Positions 22,401 to 33,999 of a DNA stretch of 64,000 nt are shown one piece after another. Origin of the DNA: Aldrovandia affinis (taxonomy: Eukaryota > Chordata > Actinopteri > Notacanthiformes > Halosauridae); the NCBI GenBank assembly GCA_029706075.1, contig JAINUG010000226.1, positions 1,404,501 through 1,468,500 on the forward strand. The letters are read 5' to 3'. Each line of letters starts with the position of its first letter. The stretch's first letter is position 1. Made by a program: the position numbers and the translations under genes. A model generated the notes under the pieces. That model saw nothing but the letters and a program-made list of their open reading frames with translations. It was not told the origin of the DNA and made no database searches.

Positions 22401-22519
22401 CGGCGGCTGACACTGCAGCCAAACCAGCTGACAGAGAGAGGGGTAAGGGAGGGAAGGTGGTGATGGCAGCAGCCAATGAGACGGCAGCGCTGAGAGTCCC
22501 TTCTCCGGAGATACTATAG
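2292..22519 (+). CDS. gucy2g: Receptor guanylyl cyclase, GC-G type (22 exons, complete)
   Basis: This is a single-pass membrane receptor that converts GTP to cGMP. I joined 22 exons whose phases all agree, giving 3423 nt and 1140 aa; mouse GC-G is close to 1100 aa. Order: signal peptide (hydrophobic core about residues 25-36), ANF-receptor-like ectodomain (about 40-468), one membrane span (470-495), kinase homology domain (about 515-810), coiled dimerisation linker (828-875), cyclase domain (875-1075) and a lysine-rich tail. The pseudokinase has HGN in place of HRD (673-675) and GFG in place of DFG (693-695). The cyclase keeps both metal aspartates (D901, D945), guanine-specifying E941 and C1013, and N1020/R1024, so it should be active. 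The name rests on linkage to tectb and gpam as in mammals. An ordinary retinal or natriuretic GC is less likely. The ATG at 2292 is preferred to 2226 because it directly precedes the signal peptide and lies below the TATA box. Confidence 0.9.
3084..3111. repeat. (TG)n microsatellite
   Basis: About 14 TG units in gucy2g intron 1. A second run is at 3590-3620 in intron 2. Confidence 0.95.
3165..3513 (+). CDS. gucy2g: gucy2g exon 2
   Basis: The acceptor is TTTTTTCCAG. The translation starts [20 protein letters not shown], a receptor-cyclase ectodomain block in which the ANF-receptor fold is easy to recognise. The donor GTAAGC at 3514 leaves phase 1. Encodes residues 127-242. Confidence 0.92.
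4916..5025 (+). CDS. gucy2g: gucy2g exon 3
   Basis: The acceptor is CTCGTCCGCAG. The split isoleucine codon rejoins in frame and the exon reads through [14 protein letters not shown] to [11 protein letters not shown], the conserved strand of the periplasmic-binding-like ectodomain. The donor is GTCAGT and the exon ends in phase 0. A second GT 18 bases on is not needed for the frame. Confidence 0.88.
5107..5370 (+). repeat. 80-bp tandem repeat, about 3.3 copies
   Basis: TTAACTGAAATACAT recurs at 5111, 5191, 5271 and, with one change, 5351, giving an exact 80-bp period with few mismatches. It lies in gucy2g intron 3, about 80 bases past the exon 3 donor. Confidence 0.95.
5846..5963 (-). repeat. 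tRNA-derived SINE (family B), reverse, partial
   Basis: The reversed 3' tail, GCAGACGCTTTTATCCAAAG, is followed by the reversed body (GAATGCATCC, GTGGCCCCAGTGGGGATTTG). It has the same arrangement as the forward copy at 6047-6206. Confidence 0.85.
5963..6040. repeat. Dispersed fish repeat fragment (TTCAATTCAATT / TATAGCGC type)
   Basis: GGATTCAATTCAATTCAATT then TATAGCGCTATTTACA is a motif I associate with a common interspersed repeat of fish genomes; its class is uncertain. A related TATATAGCGCCTTTCA block is at about 60869. Confidence 0.45.
6047..6206 (+). repeat. tRNA-derived SINE (family B)
   Basis: A tRNA-like head has an A-box-like TGGCTCAGCAGGTAGAGCA and a B-box-like GGTTTGATTCC. It is followed by a short body and the LINE-like tail TCGCTTTGGATAAAAGCATC. 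It is not a tRNA gene, because the head lacks a proper acceptor-stem pair and is fused to the tail. Confidence 0.88.
6735..6917 (+). CDS. gucy2g: gucy2g exon 4
   Basis: The exon begins [10 protein letters not shown] after a TTGACCAG acceptor and includes [20 protein letters not shown]. The donor is GTATAC after TCAGACACAGAG. It is 61 codons, phase 0 at both ends. Confidence 0.9.
7123..7740 (+). mobile_element. 3' end of an L2-clade LINE (UnaL2-like)
   Basis: The translation of about 7210-7431 ([20 protein letters not shown], then WWNDLPQSV and [12 protein letters not shown]) is the typical C-terminus of L2/CR1-type LINE reverse transcriptase polyproteins. It is followed by a 3' UTR ending GGATAAGAGCGTCTGCTAAA and ATGTAAATGTAATGTAA repeats. 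This end is the same tail carried by SINE families B and C here. Confidence 0.8.
7900..8044 (+). CDS. gucy2g: gucy2g exon 5
   Basis: It encodes [19 protein letters not shown], the conserved helix of receptor-cyclase ectodomains. The acceptor ends in AAG rather than CAG. The donor GTAATC leaves phase 1. Confidence 0.92.
8245..8380 (+). CDS. gucy2g: gucy2g exon 6
   Basis: The T/C-rich acceptor TTTTTTCCCCCCACAG precedes an exon reading [20 protein letters not shown], the typical ectodomain motif (G.TG.V.FD..GDR..DY). The donor GTAAGA leaves phase 2. Confidence 0.94.
8455..8611 (+). repeat. tRNA-derived SINE (family B)
   Basis: GTGCGGCTCAGTTGGTAGAG is the A-box region, AGTTCAATTCC the B-box, and TTGCTTTGGATAAAAGTGTC the tail. 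It lies in gucy2g intron 6. Confidence 0.88.
8684..9008 (+). repeat. tRNA-derived SINE (family A)
   Basis: The head GGTGGCGCAACCAGTAAAGG with B-box GGTTCGATCCT is followed by a long body and an A-rich end, CAATTGGGAGAAAAAAGGGG. Other family A copies are near 12450, 13570, 26930, 31010 and 57090. Confidence 0.85.
9118..9160. repeat. (TAA)n/AT-rich simple repeat
   Basis: TAATAACAATAATAATAATAA directly upstream of the gucy2g exon 7 acceptor. Confidence 0.85.
9171..9274 (+). CDS. gucy2g: gucy2g exon 7 (juxtamembrane ectodomain)
   Basis: It reads [20 protein letters not shown] and then a cysteine pair, PRCGF...ELCGS, which matches the juxtamembrane cysteines of receptor cyclases. Donor GTAAAT, phase 1. 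Confidence 0.9.
9368..9534 (+). CDS. gucy2g: gucy2g exon 8 (transmembrane helix)
   Basis: It holds the only membrane span, [20 protein letters not shown] and a few more residues, followed by a basic stop-transfer region and [11 protein letters not shown], the conserved start of the cyclase kinase homology domain. Donor GTCTGT, phase 0. Confidence 0.95.
9631..9710. repeat. (CA)n microsatellite
   Basis: Pure (CA) about 17 units, then interrupted CACGCACA-type units, in gucy2g intron 8. Confidence 0.95.
10073..10219 (+). CDS. gucy2g: gucy2g exon 9
   Basis: This is a serine/threonine-rich juxtamembrane segment of the kinase homology domain, reading [20 protein letters not shown]. Such serines are regulatory phosphorylation sites in related natriuretic receptors; any role here is inference. 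49 codons, phase 0. Confidence 0.9.
10350..10433 (+). CDS. gucy2g: gucy2g exon 10
   Basis: It reads [20 protein letters not shown]. The lysine (about residue 580) sits where the kinase beta-3 lysine would be. 28 codons, phase 0, donor GTAAAA. Confidence 0.88.
10815..10880 (+). repeat. SINE family B fragment
   Basis: TTCCCATTGGGACCACATAT and the following GAAAAATGTATGCATTTCAC match the SINE body; the head and tail are missing. Confidence 0.7.
11205..11309 (+). CDS. gucy2g: gucy2g exon 11
   Basis: It encodes [20 protein letters not shown] and ends CKKGSLK, the classical kinase-homology N-lobe and hinge of receptor cyclases. 35 codons, phase 0. The donor GTATGC lies immediately upstream of a 34-bp minisatellite. 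Confidence 0.95.
11327..11705 (+). repeat. 34-bp minisatellite, about 11 copies
   Basis: The unit GAGTGACAGGACGTTATTGT plus GGAATAGTGTTACT repeats with a 34-base period in gucy2g intron 11. It nearly fills the intron between the exon 11 donor and the exon 12 acceptor. Confidence 0.95.
11731..11802 (+). CDS. gucy2g: gucy2g exon 12
   Basis: A 24-codon exon: [20 protein letters not shown] plus DIVN. It matches the family block DWMF..S...DIV. Acceptor CACCTTTCCAG, donor GTGAGT. Confidence 0.94.
11908..12200. mobile_element. hAT MITE with exact 8-bp TSD
   Basis: Ends CAGGGGTGTCCAAACT and the reverse complement CAGGGGTGTCCAAACTTT. An exact 8-bp duplication, ACATATAC, lies at 11900-11907 and 12201-12208. 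Internally it is rich in GGCCCGCGG and has no transposase. Confidence 0.93.
12450..12772 (+). repeat. tRNA-derived SINE (family A), diverged
   Basis: It shares CACCCGGAGTGCAAGTTGTG and CCAGCTCTGGCTGGGAGCCC with the 8684 copy and ends GGGAGAAAAATC. The B-box is damaged. Confidence 0.75.
13207..13375 (+). CDS. gucy2g: gucy2g exon 13 (pseudokinase catalytic loop)
   Basis: It contains SHGNLKP where a kinase has HRD, and LSGFGL where a kinase has DFG, so the domain is catalytically dead as in all receptor cyclases. Donor GTCAGT, phase 1. Confidence 0.95.
13580..13975 (+). repeat. tRNA-derived SINE (family A variant)
   Basis: GGCGGCAGATAGCGTAGCGG is the head. The body has ACCGGTTCTGGTCGTCAGCC and the end is ACTAAATTGGGAGAAAAACG. 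It is the forward counterpart of the reverse element at 31008-31505. Confidence 0.75.
14633..14788 (+). CDS. gucy2g: gucy2g exon 14
   Basis: It reads [12 protein letters not shown], the APE motif of the kinase homology domain, and [20 protein letters not shown]. The donor GTGATT at 14789 is followed within about 15 bases by a serine-coding triplet repeat. Confidence 0.94.
14803..14947. repeat. AGT/AGC trinucleotide repeat
   Basis: Imperfect TAG/CAG triplets beginning 15 bases after the gucy2g exon 14 donor. If the intron were retained, it would encode a serine run. Confidence 0.95.
15193..15370 (+). CDS. gucy2g: gucy2g exon 15
   Basis: It encodes the C-lobe end: [20 protein letters not shown], a hallmark block of protein-kinase-like domains. 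The donor GTCTGG leaves an AG that completes a serine codon with the next exon. A GA-rich repeat starts inside the donor. Confidence 0.93.
15371..15545. repeat. (GA)n and AG-rich minisatellite
   Basis: A GAGAGA run overlapping the exon 15 donor, then three copies of TTACAGGCTGTGGGGA(A/G)GAG-like units separated by GA runs, in gucy2g intron 15. Confidence 0.92.
15718..15858 (+). CDS. gucy2g: gucy2g exon 16 (dimerisation linker)
   Basis: It encodes [20 protein letters not shown] and EERTTQL, the signalling-helix coiled coil that joins the pseudokinase to the cyclase, then KLLSSMLPR. Phase 2 exit, donor GTAACT. Confidence 0.95.
16040..16232 (+). CDS. gucy2g: gucy2g exon 17 (catalytic core)
   Basis: It opens the cyclase domain: [18 protein letters not shown] with the first metal-binding aspartate (D901), then [20 protein letters not shown]. 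The acceptor is TTTATTTAAG. Phase 0 exit. Confidence 0.96.
16419..16470. repeat. (CA)n microsatellite
   Basis: About 25 CA units with one TA interruption, in gucy2g intron 17. Confidence 0.95.
17240..17414 (+). CDS. gucy2g: gucy2g exon 18 (catalytic core)
   Basis: It starts [15 protein letters not shown], carrying the guanine-recognising glutamate and the second metal aspartate. The acceptor ACAAG has almost no pyrimidine tract and is weak by eye. Donor GTGCAT, phase 1. Confidence 0.95.
17415..18965 (+). other. gucy2g intron 18: no recognisable element
   Basis: I see no repeat family, ORF of note or RNA gene in this stretch. It is annotated only as the intron between catalytic exons 18 and 19. 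Confidence 0.5.
18966..19064 (+). CDS. gucy2g: gucy2g exon 19 (catalytic core)
   Basis: It reads [20 protein letters not shown] and then [10 protein letters not shown]. The cysteine in RYCLFGD is the guanine-specificity residue; N and R of NTASR contact the ribose and transition state. Donor GTTAGT, phase 1. Confidence 0.96.
19192..19406 (-). repeat. tRNA-derived SINE (family C), reverse
   Basis: The reverse tail GCAGACGCTCTTATCCAGAG comes first, then ACCTTGCTCAAGGGTACAAC and a reversed B-box (GGATTGAACC) near the head. The arrangement resembles HAmo-type fish SINEs with an L2 tail. Further copies are at 37027, 47411 and 54615. Confidence 0.85.
20342..20433 (+). CDS. gucy2g: gucy2g exon 20
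   Basis: It rejoins as [16 protein letters not shown] and ends [12 protein letters not shown], the last part of the cyclase fold. Acceptor TTTCTGTTCAG, donor GTAATC, phase 0. Confidence 0.93.
21623..21730 (+). CDS. gucy2g: gucy2g exon 21
   Basis: It reads [17 protein letters not shown], the universal GKG..TYWL end of the class III cyclase domain. The acceptor is GTGTTATAAG directly after a (GT)n run. Phase 0. Confidence 0.92.
22051..22206. mobile_element. 156-bp hAT MITE with exact 8-bp TSD
   Basis: The left end is CAGGGTTCCTCGAATC and the right end reverse-complements to CAGGGTTAATCAAATC. The flanks are an exact duplication, TTCTAGGG, at 22043-22050 and 22207-22214. A second member is at 49638-49809. 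It sits about 180 bases upstream of gucy2g exon 22. Confidence 0.92.
22388..22519 (+). CDS. gucy2g: gucy2g exon 22 (C-terminal tail and stop)
   Basis: A 43-residue basic tail starting [12 protein letters not shown], followed by the TAG stop at 22517-22519. Acceptor TCCTCTTTCAG. The tail is less conserved in the family, so the stop is supported mainly by the open frame. Confidence 0.8.
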   Translation, partial: GRKKPAADTAAKPADRERGKGGKVVMAAANETAALRVPSPEIL

Positions 22520-23085
22520 GCACCTTCAGTGGCCTCAGTCCACACCCTCGAAACCATCAGCCCAGGCAGCTCCCTGAACCACACCATTTAAATACTCCAA
22601 ATACAGTGCACCAGAACCCTTTTATGGGTGTTCAGGAATAAGCTGTGGATGTTTAATGGAACATTCGCAGTGGATAGTTGTAGAATATTTATATAATAAT
22701 TATTTATCTTTGGTGGTGGTCCACACAAAGGATGTGTGAGTGTGTGCATGTCTGTCTGTGTGCGAGCATGTGTGTGTGTGTGTGTGTGTGTGTTCATGCA
22801 ATCCCTTCTAAATGTTCTATTCTAAATGTTTAGTATATTTCTAAGCTAGTTGAGGTGTATATTAAACCTGTATAAACATTTTGTATCGTGGACCATGGAA
22901 GCACCACAGAATGGTCTTATTTCCAACTGCCACACAGGAAGCAAAAATCTGAATGTTATTGATTTCAGCTTTCCATAAATATCTTTCACGTCTCAAATTA
23001 TTAGATTAGAAATGCTCAAAAATGGCTCCTGTGTATTTCTCCTGTCCTTAGTCTGAACAATAAATCAGTATATTTTGTAGGAGTT
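22520..23085 (+). other. gucy2g: Probable gucy2g 3' UTR
   Basis: Non-coding sequence after the stop, with a (GT)n run at about 22767-22793. The end is set by the AATAAA at 23059-23064 and is approximate. Confidence 0.5.
23059..23064 (+). promoter_or_regulatory. gucy2g: Candidate polyadenylation signal of gucy2g
   Basis: AATAAA, about 540 bases beyond the stop codon, the clearest canonical signal I see downstream of the stop. Confidence 0.5.
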
Positions 23086-23530
23086 GTTTGCATTAGAAAC
23101 AAAAGATAGAAACCCTATTTTCAATGATTGATCAGATAACAGCCAGAAAGATGTGATGGGGACTTTCCTCAAATGTTTGTTGTTCTTCTTTATTTTTACT
23201 ATGAAATACACAATTGAAATGCAAAGCAATATGAAACAAATCCTGTGAACTTTAAACGGATGCAAATGACACAAGAATGCCATGCTACTTTGAAACAGAA
23301 ATGAAGGACAAGCGCTCAATGTGTTCAATATGTTTTGTAACTGAATGTTTGTACATAATATGTTACATAATGATGTTCTCTGTAATATTACAAATGTGCA
23401 ATTACTATAAAATATACAGAGAAATACTTAAGCTGAAGTCTCAGGTCTGTCATTTGTAGTTACGTAAAGGGATCAAAATGTGCAGGGGAACTCCCTGAGA
23501 CCTTACTGTCAGGTAAAATCCTTACACTCG

Positions 23531-23532
23531 TA

Positions 23533-23570
<38 letters not shown>

Positions 23571-23614
23571 CATGCGTGTGTGTGTGTGGGTGTGTGTGTG
23601 AGAGAGAAAGAGCA

Positions 23615-23648
<34 letters not shown>

Positions 23649-23654
23649 CGAGCA

Positions 23655-23704
<50 letters not shown>

Positions 23705-23870
23705 TGTGTGTGTGTGAGAGAGAGAGAGATGTGTGTGTGTGTGTGTGTGTATGTGTGTGAGAGAGAGCATGTGTATGCATGTGTGGGTGTGTGAGAGAGA
23801 GCATGTGTATGTGTGTGTGTGTGTGTGTATGTGTGTGCATATGTGCATACGTGTATGTGAGTGTGTGTCA
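23531..23870. repeat. Compound (GT)n/(GA)n microsatellite
   Basis: Alternating TGTG and GAGA blocks for about 340 bases in the convergent gap between gucy2g and tectb. Long ORFs on both strands here are artefacts of the dinucleotide repeats. Confidence 0.97.
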
Positions 23871-24589
23871 GACCACGGTCAAGTACATACATATTTTATG
23901 TATTTGAACTATTTCCAGATCCATTAACGCCCCCAAAATAATTGTATTTTAAGTATTTCAAATACTATCTTGATAAACCAAATACTTTTATTGGAAGAAT
24001 TTTCAAATACTTCCTTAAAATGCTACCTGTATTTTAAAACAATTTTTCAAATGCTATTCCCAAAACCTTTCAAAACCTGATAAATACTATGACCAAGAAT
24101 TTAAGTCAAAAACTATATTTTTTTAATCATTTAGCCTGCTGACTAATTTTAAAGTTAGGAATGGGATGAATGTTAGCTTTGACAATTTGGAATAAACTCT
24201 GTATTGGATTGTGAAGGATCCTGTCATGGTTTTATTGCAGTTCCACCTGAAATAAGACCAATCAATATTGTGTTGGTGGTTATTCTACATAAGAGTATTT
24301 CCAAATATTTCATTTATTAGTGTGTTTCAGATATTTACTAAATCAAATGCATTCCATTTCAATTGTTTTCAGATACATTCAAATAATTTTGAATGTGTTC
24401 TCAAATACATTACAATATTAAAACACCTTTTATTTGTAAATAATGTAATGAAAATTACTTTGAAAGTAATTTAGATACTTTAAATATGTATTTGGCCCAG
24501 GTCTTGTGTGTGAGTGTACTGTATGTGCGCATATGTGTGTGTATGTGTGTGTGTGTGTGTGTGTACGTATGTATGTGCCACAGCTATCT

Positions 24590-25153
24590 AACAGGTAATT
24601 GCCAAAATAAAGAATATAAAGAATAGGGCATTGGGCCACCACGAGCCACCAGAACAGCTTCAGTGCACCATGGCACCGTTTCTACAAGTGTCTGGAACTC
24701 TGTTCTACAAGTGTCTCTATTGGATGCAACACCATTCTTCCATGAGAAATTCCATCATTTGGTGTTTTGTTGATGGTGGTGGAAAATGTTGTCTCAGACA
24801 CCGCTACAAAATCTCCCATAAGCGTGCATTTGAGTTGAGATCTGGTAACTGAGATGGCCATGGCACATGGTTTGCATTTTCATGCTCATCAAAAAATCCG
24901 TGACCACTTATGCCCTGTGGATGGGGGCATTGTCATTCTGCGAGAGACCACTCCCATAAGGATAGAAATGCTTCACCATATGATGAAGGTGATCACTCGG
25001 AATGGCTTTGTATTTATTGCTGTTTACCTTGCCCTCTAAGGGGTTGAGCGGACGTAAAGCATGCCAGAAAAATGCACCCCACACCATAACAGAGCTGCCA
25101 GAACCCTTCATTTACTCAAGTGTTTCCTTTATTTTGGCGGTTGCCTGTACACG
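24590..25153 (-). mobile_element. Tc1/mariner relic (second family, copy 1)
   Basis: The left end GGTAATTGCCAAAATAAAG and the right end TTTATTTTGGCGGTTGCCTG are inverted repeats. On the minus strand the interior encodes scraps of transposase such as [10 protein letters not shown] and a [10 protein letters not shown] block with the second catalytic aspartate. It is heavily deleted and shifted. Related copies are at 55250 and 61693. Confidence 0.85.
25128..25133 (-). promoter_or_regulatory. tectb: Candidate tectb polyadenylation signal, inside a Tc1 end
   Basis: On the minus strand this is AATAAA, the first such hexamer about 207 bases past the tectb stop; none lies between. It belongs to the Tc1 terminal repeat. 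Use as a polyA signal is inference. Confidence 0.35.
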
Positions 25154-25339
25154 GACAAGTGCTGCACCTTTACACCTGCACATGCATGAAACGGTGAGAA
25201 TGAGACGAGCAGGTGTGCCGTCCAGGTGTGATGGGCAGTTTGTTGACCAGGCATGACGAGCAAGTGAAATGCCCCGGTGTGTTGAGCAGGTGCGCTGTCC
25301 GTGTGCATCAAGGCAGGTCTTCCTTATACTTTTGCCAAG

Positions 25340-29436
<4,097 letters not shown>

Positions 29437-31000
29437 TTTATATCCTGTAGAGGAACACGTTTCCTGAATTACATTGCTTTACTCAGCAAACTCGGGGATG
29501 CCTGCGGCACTCACAGTGCTTACATTTGGAAACCTGCGCAAACAACAGGATTTACAGTTGCAACTCCGGAGGTAACGTACCTTATTCAAGGCTCTGACTG
29601 CAGTGTTCTACCCAGATTCGAACCAATGACCAGCCCTCGGCTCCAGAGTTCAGCACGCCAACTGCTACTCGACACTGCTGCCTTATAAGAAGAGAGAGAT
29701 TCATTAGCATGATGTCTAGTGCACCCTCCCCCCCCCCATAGTTACTGAAAAAGAATTACCTGGTGAGGCTGCTTGAAGGATATTCAGATACATTCAATAT
29801 ATAACATATAACAGACATTTATAACTGCATTATTACTGTGTTACTACCCTGTTTTAAATCTCGCAATCTCACAAATATCACTAATGGTGAAAGTCTTGTC
29901 AGTTTATAGACAAAATAAATGGTCCCTTTTACCAGCCGCTGTCTCGGTGTCACTGTGCATGTCACCCCCTGAAGAGGGATCGAAACATAAGAGCAGTCTG
30001 TCAATGCTTCAAAATAAAAGCCTTTATACATTACCGACTACTTCACATGAAGAGAAGCCTTGGCGATTGGGGTTTTTCTATTGGAGGAGACTCATAACTC
30101 AGGGGACTCCGTGACAACGACCACATCCACAGCTGGCCCACCTTAGCACCGAGGTCTGCGCACACCACGGTTTTTATAGCCTGTTGGGTAAATCTACCCT
30201 TTCTGTGCTTACTCTTAGAGAGTGCCATTGTTAGGCCCTTGCACAAAAGGTTTCTGTGCTTGTCAGACATTGACATTCAAATTACAGAGCTCTCCAGGGA
30301 AGATGGCACCACTCAGACCTTACATTTACACACATACTGTATTTTTCTCTCTCTCTATTCCCATTGGTCCTTAAGTTTTGTTAGGGTGTATCATTCATAT
30401 TACCGACGAAACATTAATTTGCGATATCCGTTAAACAGGTGAAAACGACGACACGTGCAATGTTGGGGGGGCGGGGGAGGGGTACATAATTGAATTGATA
30501 GTGGGTCAGAGACGGTCTGCCTTTAATCAGAGAGCTTCCCTTTCACGCTGCAGGTTATATAACTCCTCCCCAGGTGAGTCACACAGATGCACATGGTCCA
30601 CAGAGGGGTGTTTAGACCACTGCGGCTGATGTATCCGTTCACCCAGGCCTTTGGAACCAATGGGATGGTTAAGTAAGCTCGGTGCATGTCATTGAGCTTG
30701 CCTTTGTCTGCCTTTCAAAAGCCACGGCCAATTTAGTGCAGTCCCTGGATCAGGTATTCATCCCGTCACAAGTAAAGGTGAGGACAAAGAGACTGCTTCA
30801 ACCATTGAGCAGGGCCACATGAGAAAAGGGGTTAGGAATCTGGTCTTAAGTTACGTTCACTGTCCTCAGCACACCTGAAGGCCACGACAGAAAGGTATGG
30901 ATTTATAGGCCAGCAGACGGTCTGTCCAGAAGAATCCGCCTGGTCTGCTAAATGGGTTCATAGAGAACAGGCGTAGTCTACAGCAATTATCCAAAATTAC
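29437..31000. other. Upstream of tectb: no gene recognised
   Basis: This stretch holds no convincing coding exon or RNA gene. It should include the tectb promoter and any 5' non-coding exon, but I cannot place them. A C-run is at 29729-29738 and a G-run at 30462-30480. Confidence 0.4.
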
Positions 31001-31007
31001 ACACTTT

Positions 31008-31505
31008 TTTCTATTTTTGTTTTGGATTTTTTCCCTGTTTTTCTCTCAATTTGATAGCCAAATTTACCCTCTATTTCTTTTTCAATTTACCCTCCCTCAT
31101 GAACTCGCCGCCCGTCTCCATGTGATGAGCTAATACCTTGAGGCATGGAACTCGCCCAACGTGCGGTTCTGTGTGGCTCAGTTGGTAGAGCACGGCGTTG
31201 GCAACACTTAGGTTGTGGGTTCAATTCCCACTGGGACCACATACACTGAAAAATGTATGCATTCACTACTGTAAGTCACTTTGGATAAAAGCGTCTCCTA
31301 CCGCTCCTCACCAAGCTCATGCCAGCTTTCCCTCCCCTTTCCCCCTGGGGTGAACAGCCAAACGCCACCCCTGATCGGGGCTCCCCACCAGGGCTGGTCT
31401 GGTACAGTCGGGTTTCGAACCACGACCGTGATAGCCAGCTCACACTCGTAAAGGACCAGCCAATATGGGTGCATTAGACCGCTACGATATTGGAGGCCAC
31501 CACAC
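31008..31505 (-). repeat. SINE family A, reverse, split by a nested SINE
   Basis: The left part reads TTTCTCTCAATTTGATAGCC and the right part CCAGGGCTGGTCTGGTACAG through GACCGCTACGATATTGGAGG. Both are reverse of the 13580 element. A family B SINE interrupts it at 31166-31297. Confidence 0.8.
31166..31297 (+). repeat. SINE family B nested in a family A SINE
   Basis: Head TGTGTGGCTCAGTTGGTAGA, B-box GGTTCAATTCC, tail CACTTTGGATAAAAGCGTCT. It is younger than its host by insertion order. Confidence 0.88.
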
Positions 31506-31734
31506 ATGCAGATTCTTAGTTGGCTGTCAGCAAATATCCTTTAACAGCTGAGCCAATCAGTGAGCAGGAGGGTGTGATTTGTGGACTATTTGAGCTTCCA
31601 TGTGATGTCCAACATTCCTCACAGGCATGGAACTTCAATTCTCCAGTTAAATGACTTAATTTATCCATTCATTCATTTAGGTCCCATGTCTTATTGCAAT
31701 ATTGAAAGGTACAAGAGCATTGTGTCAAGAGCAT

Positions 31735-32092
31735 TAGCATGTGAGCATCCACTACAGAATGTGACGTCAATAAGAGTGTGATTAGTTCCCCTGGCTGGGG
31801 ACTCAGTTCTTTAGCTTGGTGAGCTAATCATGTCTCTTGTTGCATTGGGATCCTCGGTTCGAAACTCAGTGGCAGACCAACTATGTTACATTGGTGCTGT
31901 GACTTGGATGCTACAACTGATATCTATCGGTCAGGCCATGGTTGCTGCAGGAGTTTTGAGATGGACAATGTAGTGGTGGAGCTCCGATACGTGTGTTAAC
32001 ACGTGAGCGTCCGCTACAGAATGTGATGTCAATAAGAGTATGATTCCTTCCCTTGGCTTGGCTCGGCGAGCTAATCGTGTCTCTTGTTCTAT
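31735..32092 (+). repeat. Pair of about 95-bp direct repeats around a 160-bp core
   Basis: GAATGTGACGTCAATAAGAG in copy 1 (about 31738-31841) and GAATGTGATGTCAATAAGAG in copy 2 (about 31999-32089). Both share flanking GTGAGC..CC and GAGCTAATC.TGTCTCTTGTT. The unit is unclassified. Confidence 0.7.
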
Positions 32093-33565
32093 CAGGAACC
32101 TGTTACATTTTCAAACTTAATATCTCACTTTGTTGTAAATATCTCACTTTATTCTCTTGTGTAATGGTTGAGTACAATCAACCTTGAGCTAAATTTCCAT
32201 AGTGTTGCTGTTTACTCCGCTCTGCTGCTTGTAGGTACGCTTGTGATTTGACTTGGCCGTTTGTTTGTGGTGTTTTACCTGACTTTTCAAATGCATAATT
32301 GTGCATACTCTGTTCTCCCTGTGTGGAATTATAGATATAGAAGGGTAATTAGTGCCCAGAAACAGCAAGTCTAAGCCAGGACGCTGGCATGTGGAGGTCT
32401 GAACTTCAGGTAAATCGCATTGTCTCTGTCCTCTCAAATTGTTTCTGTATGGCACATTGGCAGTCTCTGTCCTCACAGATTTGGTTTTGCTGCTGGAATG
32501 AACCGTTTTATAGTCATGCTGAACTACCAATTTTTATGTGTTTTATGTAGTTTAAGATCAATAGTTGAGGGGGGATGAACTGAGGTGGTAATCCTAGCCA
32601 ATACCCTGGTTTCATTCTACACATGGATGACTTACATACATATGAATATTATTAATGACAAATCGCACACTGCCGGTTCATTCAGAGTAGTCTTTCAGCA
32701 CCAGCTGAGACGGTAGAGAGAAACAGATGGATATCTGTCTCCCCGTTATCAGAAAGTGAGATGAGGACAGAGGGGGTGAGGGGGCGAGTGGAAGGGACTG
32801 AACAGGAAAGCCCACGTGACCAGAGATGCCCCCTCTTGTGCGTGGGAGTGACAGGGGCCTCACACTGTTTTATAGGACAGGAAACAGCAGCCATGGCTGC
32901 CCATGAACCTAGATTGACACGCTGATAAAGAAGGGATAGCAAACAGTGGTCTTTTAGAATGCCCTCACATCCCCCCACCCCGCCCCCACCCTTGCCCCTG
33001 CCCCAGTCTGTGTGATTGGCTGAGATTCTTCATCTCACAACATTCACAGAGATTCAGTTACACCCCTGTCCCTGCGGTGTGACAATGAGTGAGAAGCGCG
33101 CGTTGTTTGTGGAGGGGGTGCATGCCTTTAGAGCGACACCCCCTTCTCCATTTGGTGCCCGAGCACGGTCATTTCGGTCACCCATATAATCTTACCATGC
33201 CGGAGTCGATGAACGCTGTGGGGTGACGGGGTTCACCAGAGAATACGATGGTTGATTATAGCGATAATCATATTTTATAATATTTTAATATACTTTTTGT
33301 TTTTAACATTAACCACTCAAAGCCACACAATCACTTAGCTATGATGAGCAATTGCTCCTACTGGGAAAAAAACACCAAAAAACAGGCAAAGCAACAACAA
33401 AAAAACCACCTCAAACTCCTCGACCAAACACACACTGACACCGTTGATGCAAATACTTTATTCGAGCAGAAGTCCTCACCTGTTTAAACAAACATGGAGT
33501 TCTCACAGGGACATCGCTGTCCAGAAACACAGCTGATGGAATCTGCATTATATCTGCAAAAAGTG

Positions 33566-33679
33566 TCTCAGAGCAGGAGTGCTGATCTAGGATCAGTTTT
33601 GCTTTTAAGCTCACAATAGATAAGGTTAGGATATGGACAGGCAAACCCTGATTCTAGATCATCACTCCTATTCTGAGAT
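33566..33679. mobile_element. Palindromic MITE, about 113 bp
   Basis: The left end TCTCAGAGCAGGAGTGCTGA reverse-complements to the right end (ATCACTCCTATTCTGAGA). The two arms fold over almost the whole element, with a 40-base centre. It sits between tectb and the gpam 5' region. Confidence 0.75.
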
Positions 33680-33999
33680 GTTTTTTGAATACGTGATACT
33701 AATCAGCCTTCACTCGGTGCCAAGGGCTCGATAGAGGTCTCGCTAACTGCTACCCCACAATGGAGTGTATTCTGTGTCTGGGCAGCCACCAGATTCCACC
33801 GTTACTTTGGCACAAAACGTAAAACATGTCACCTTCACCTTCAGTGACACAGTTTCCCCAGTGAGACAGCGACAATCAATATGCAAAATATGCTAATATT
33901 AGAAATATGACATTCATTCATTTTAAATGGCCTTCATTTGAGGTGAACAAGCAATAAAACTGCTTTTTGGTGGTCCTCCCCACCACTAGGTGGCACCCA

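Noticed and set aside
23460-23892. ORFs of 108-127 codons rich in THTH or LSLS
   Set aside because: Translations of compound GT/GA microsatellites.
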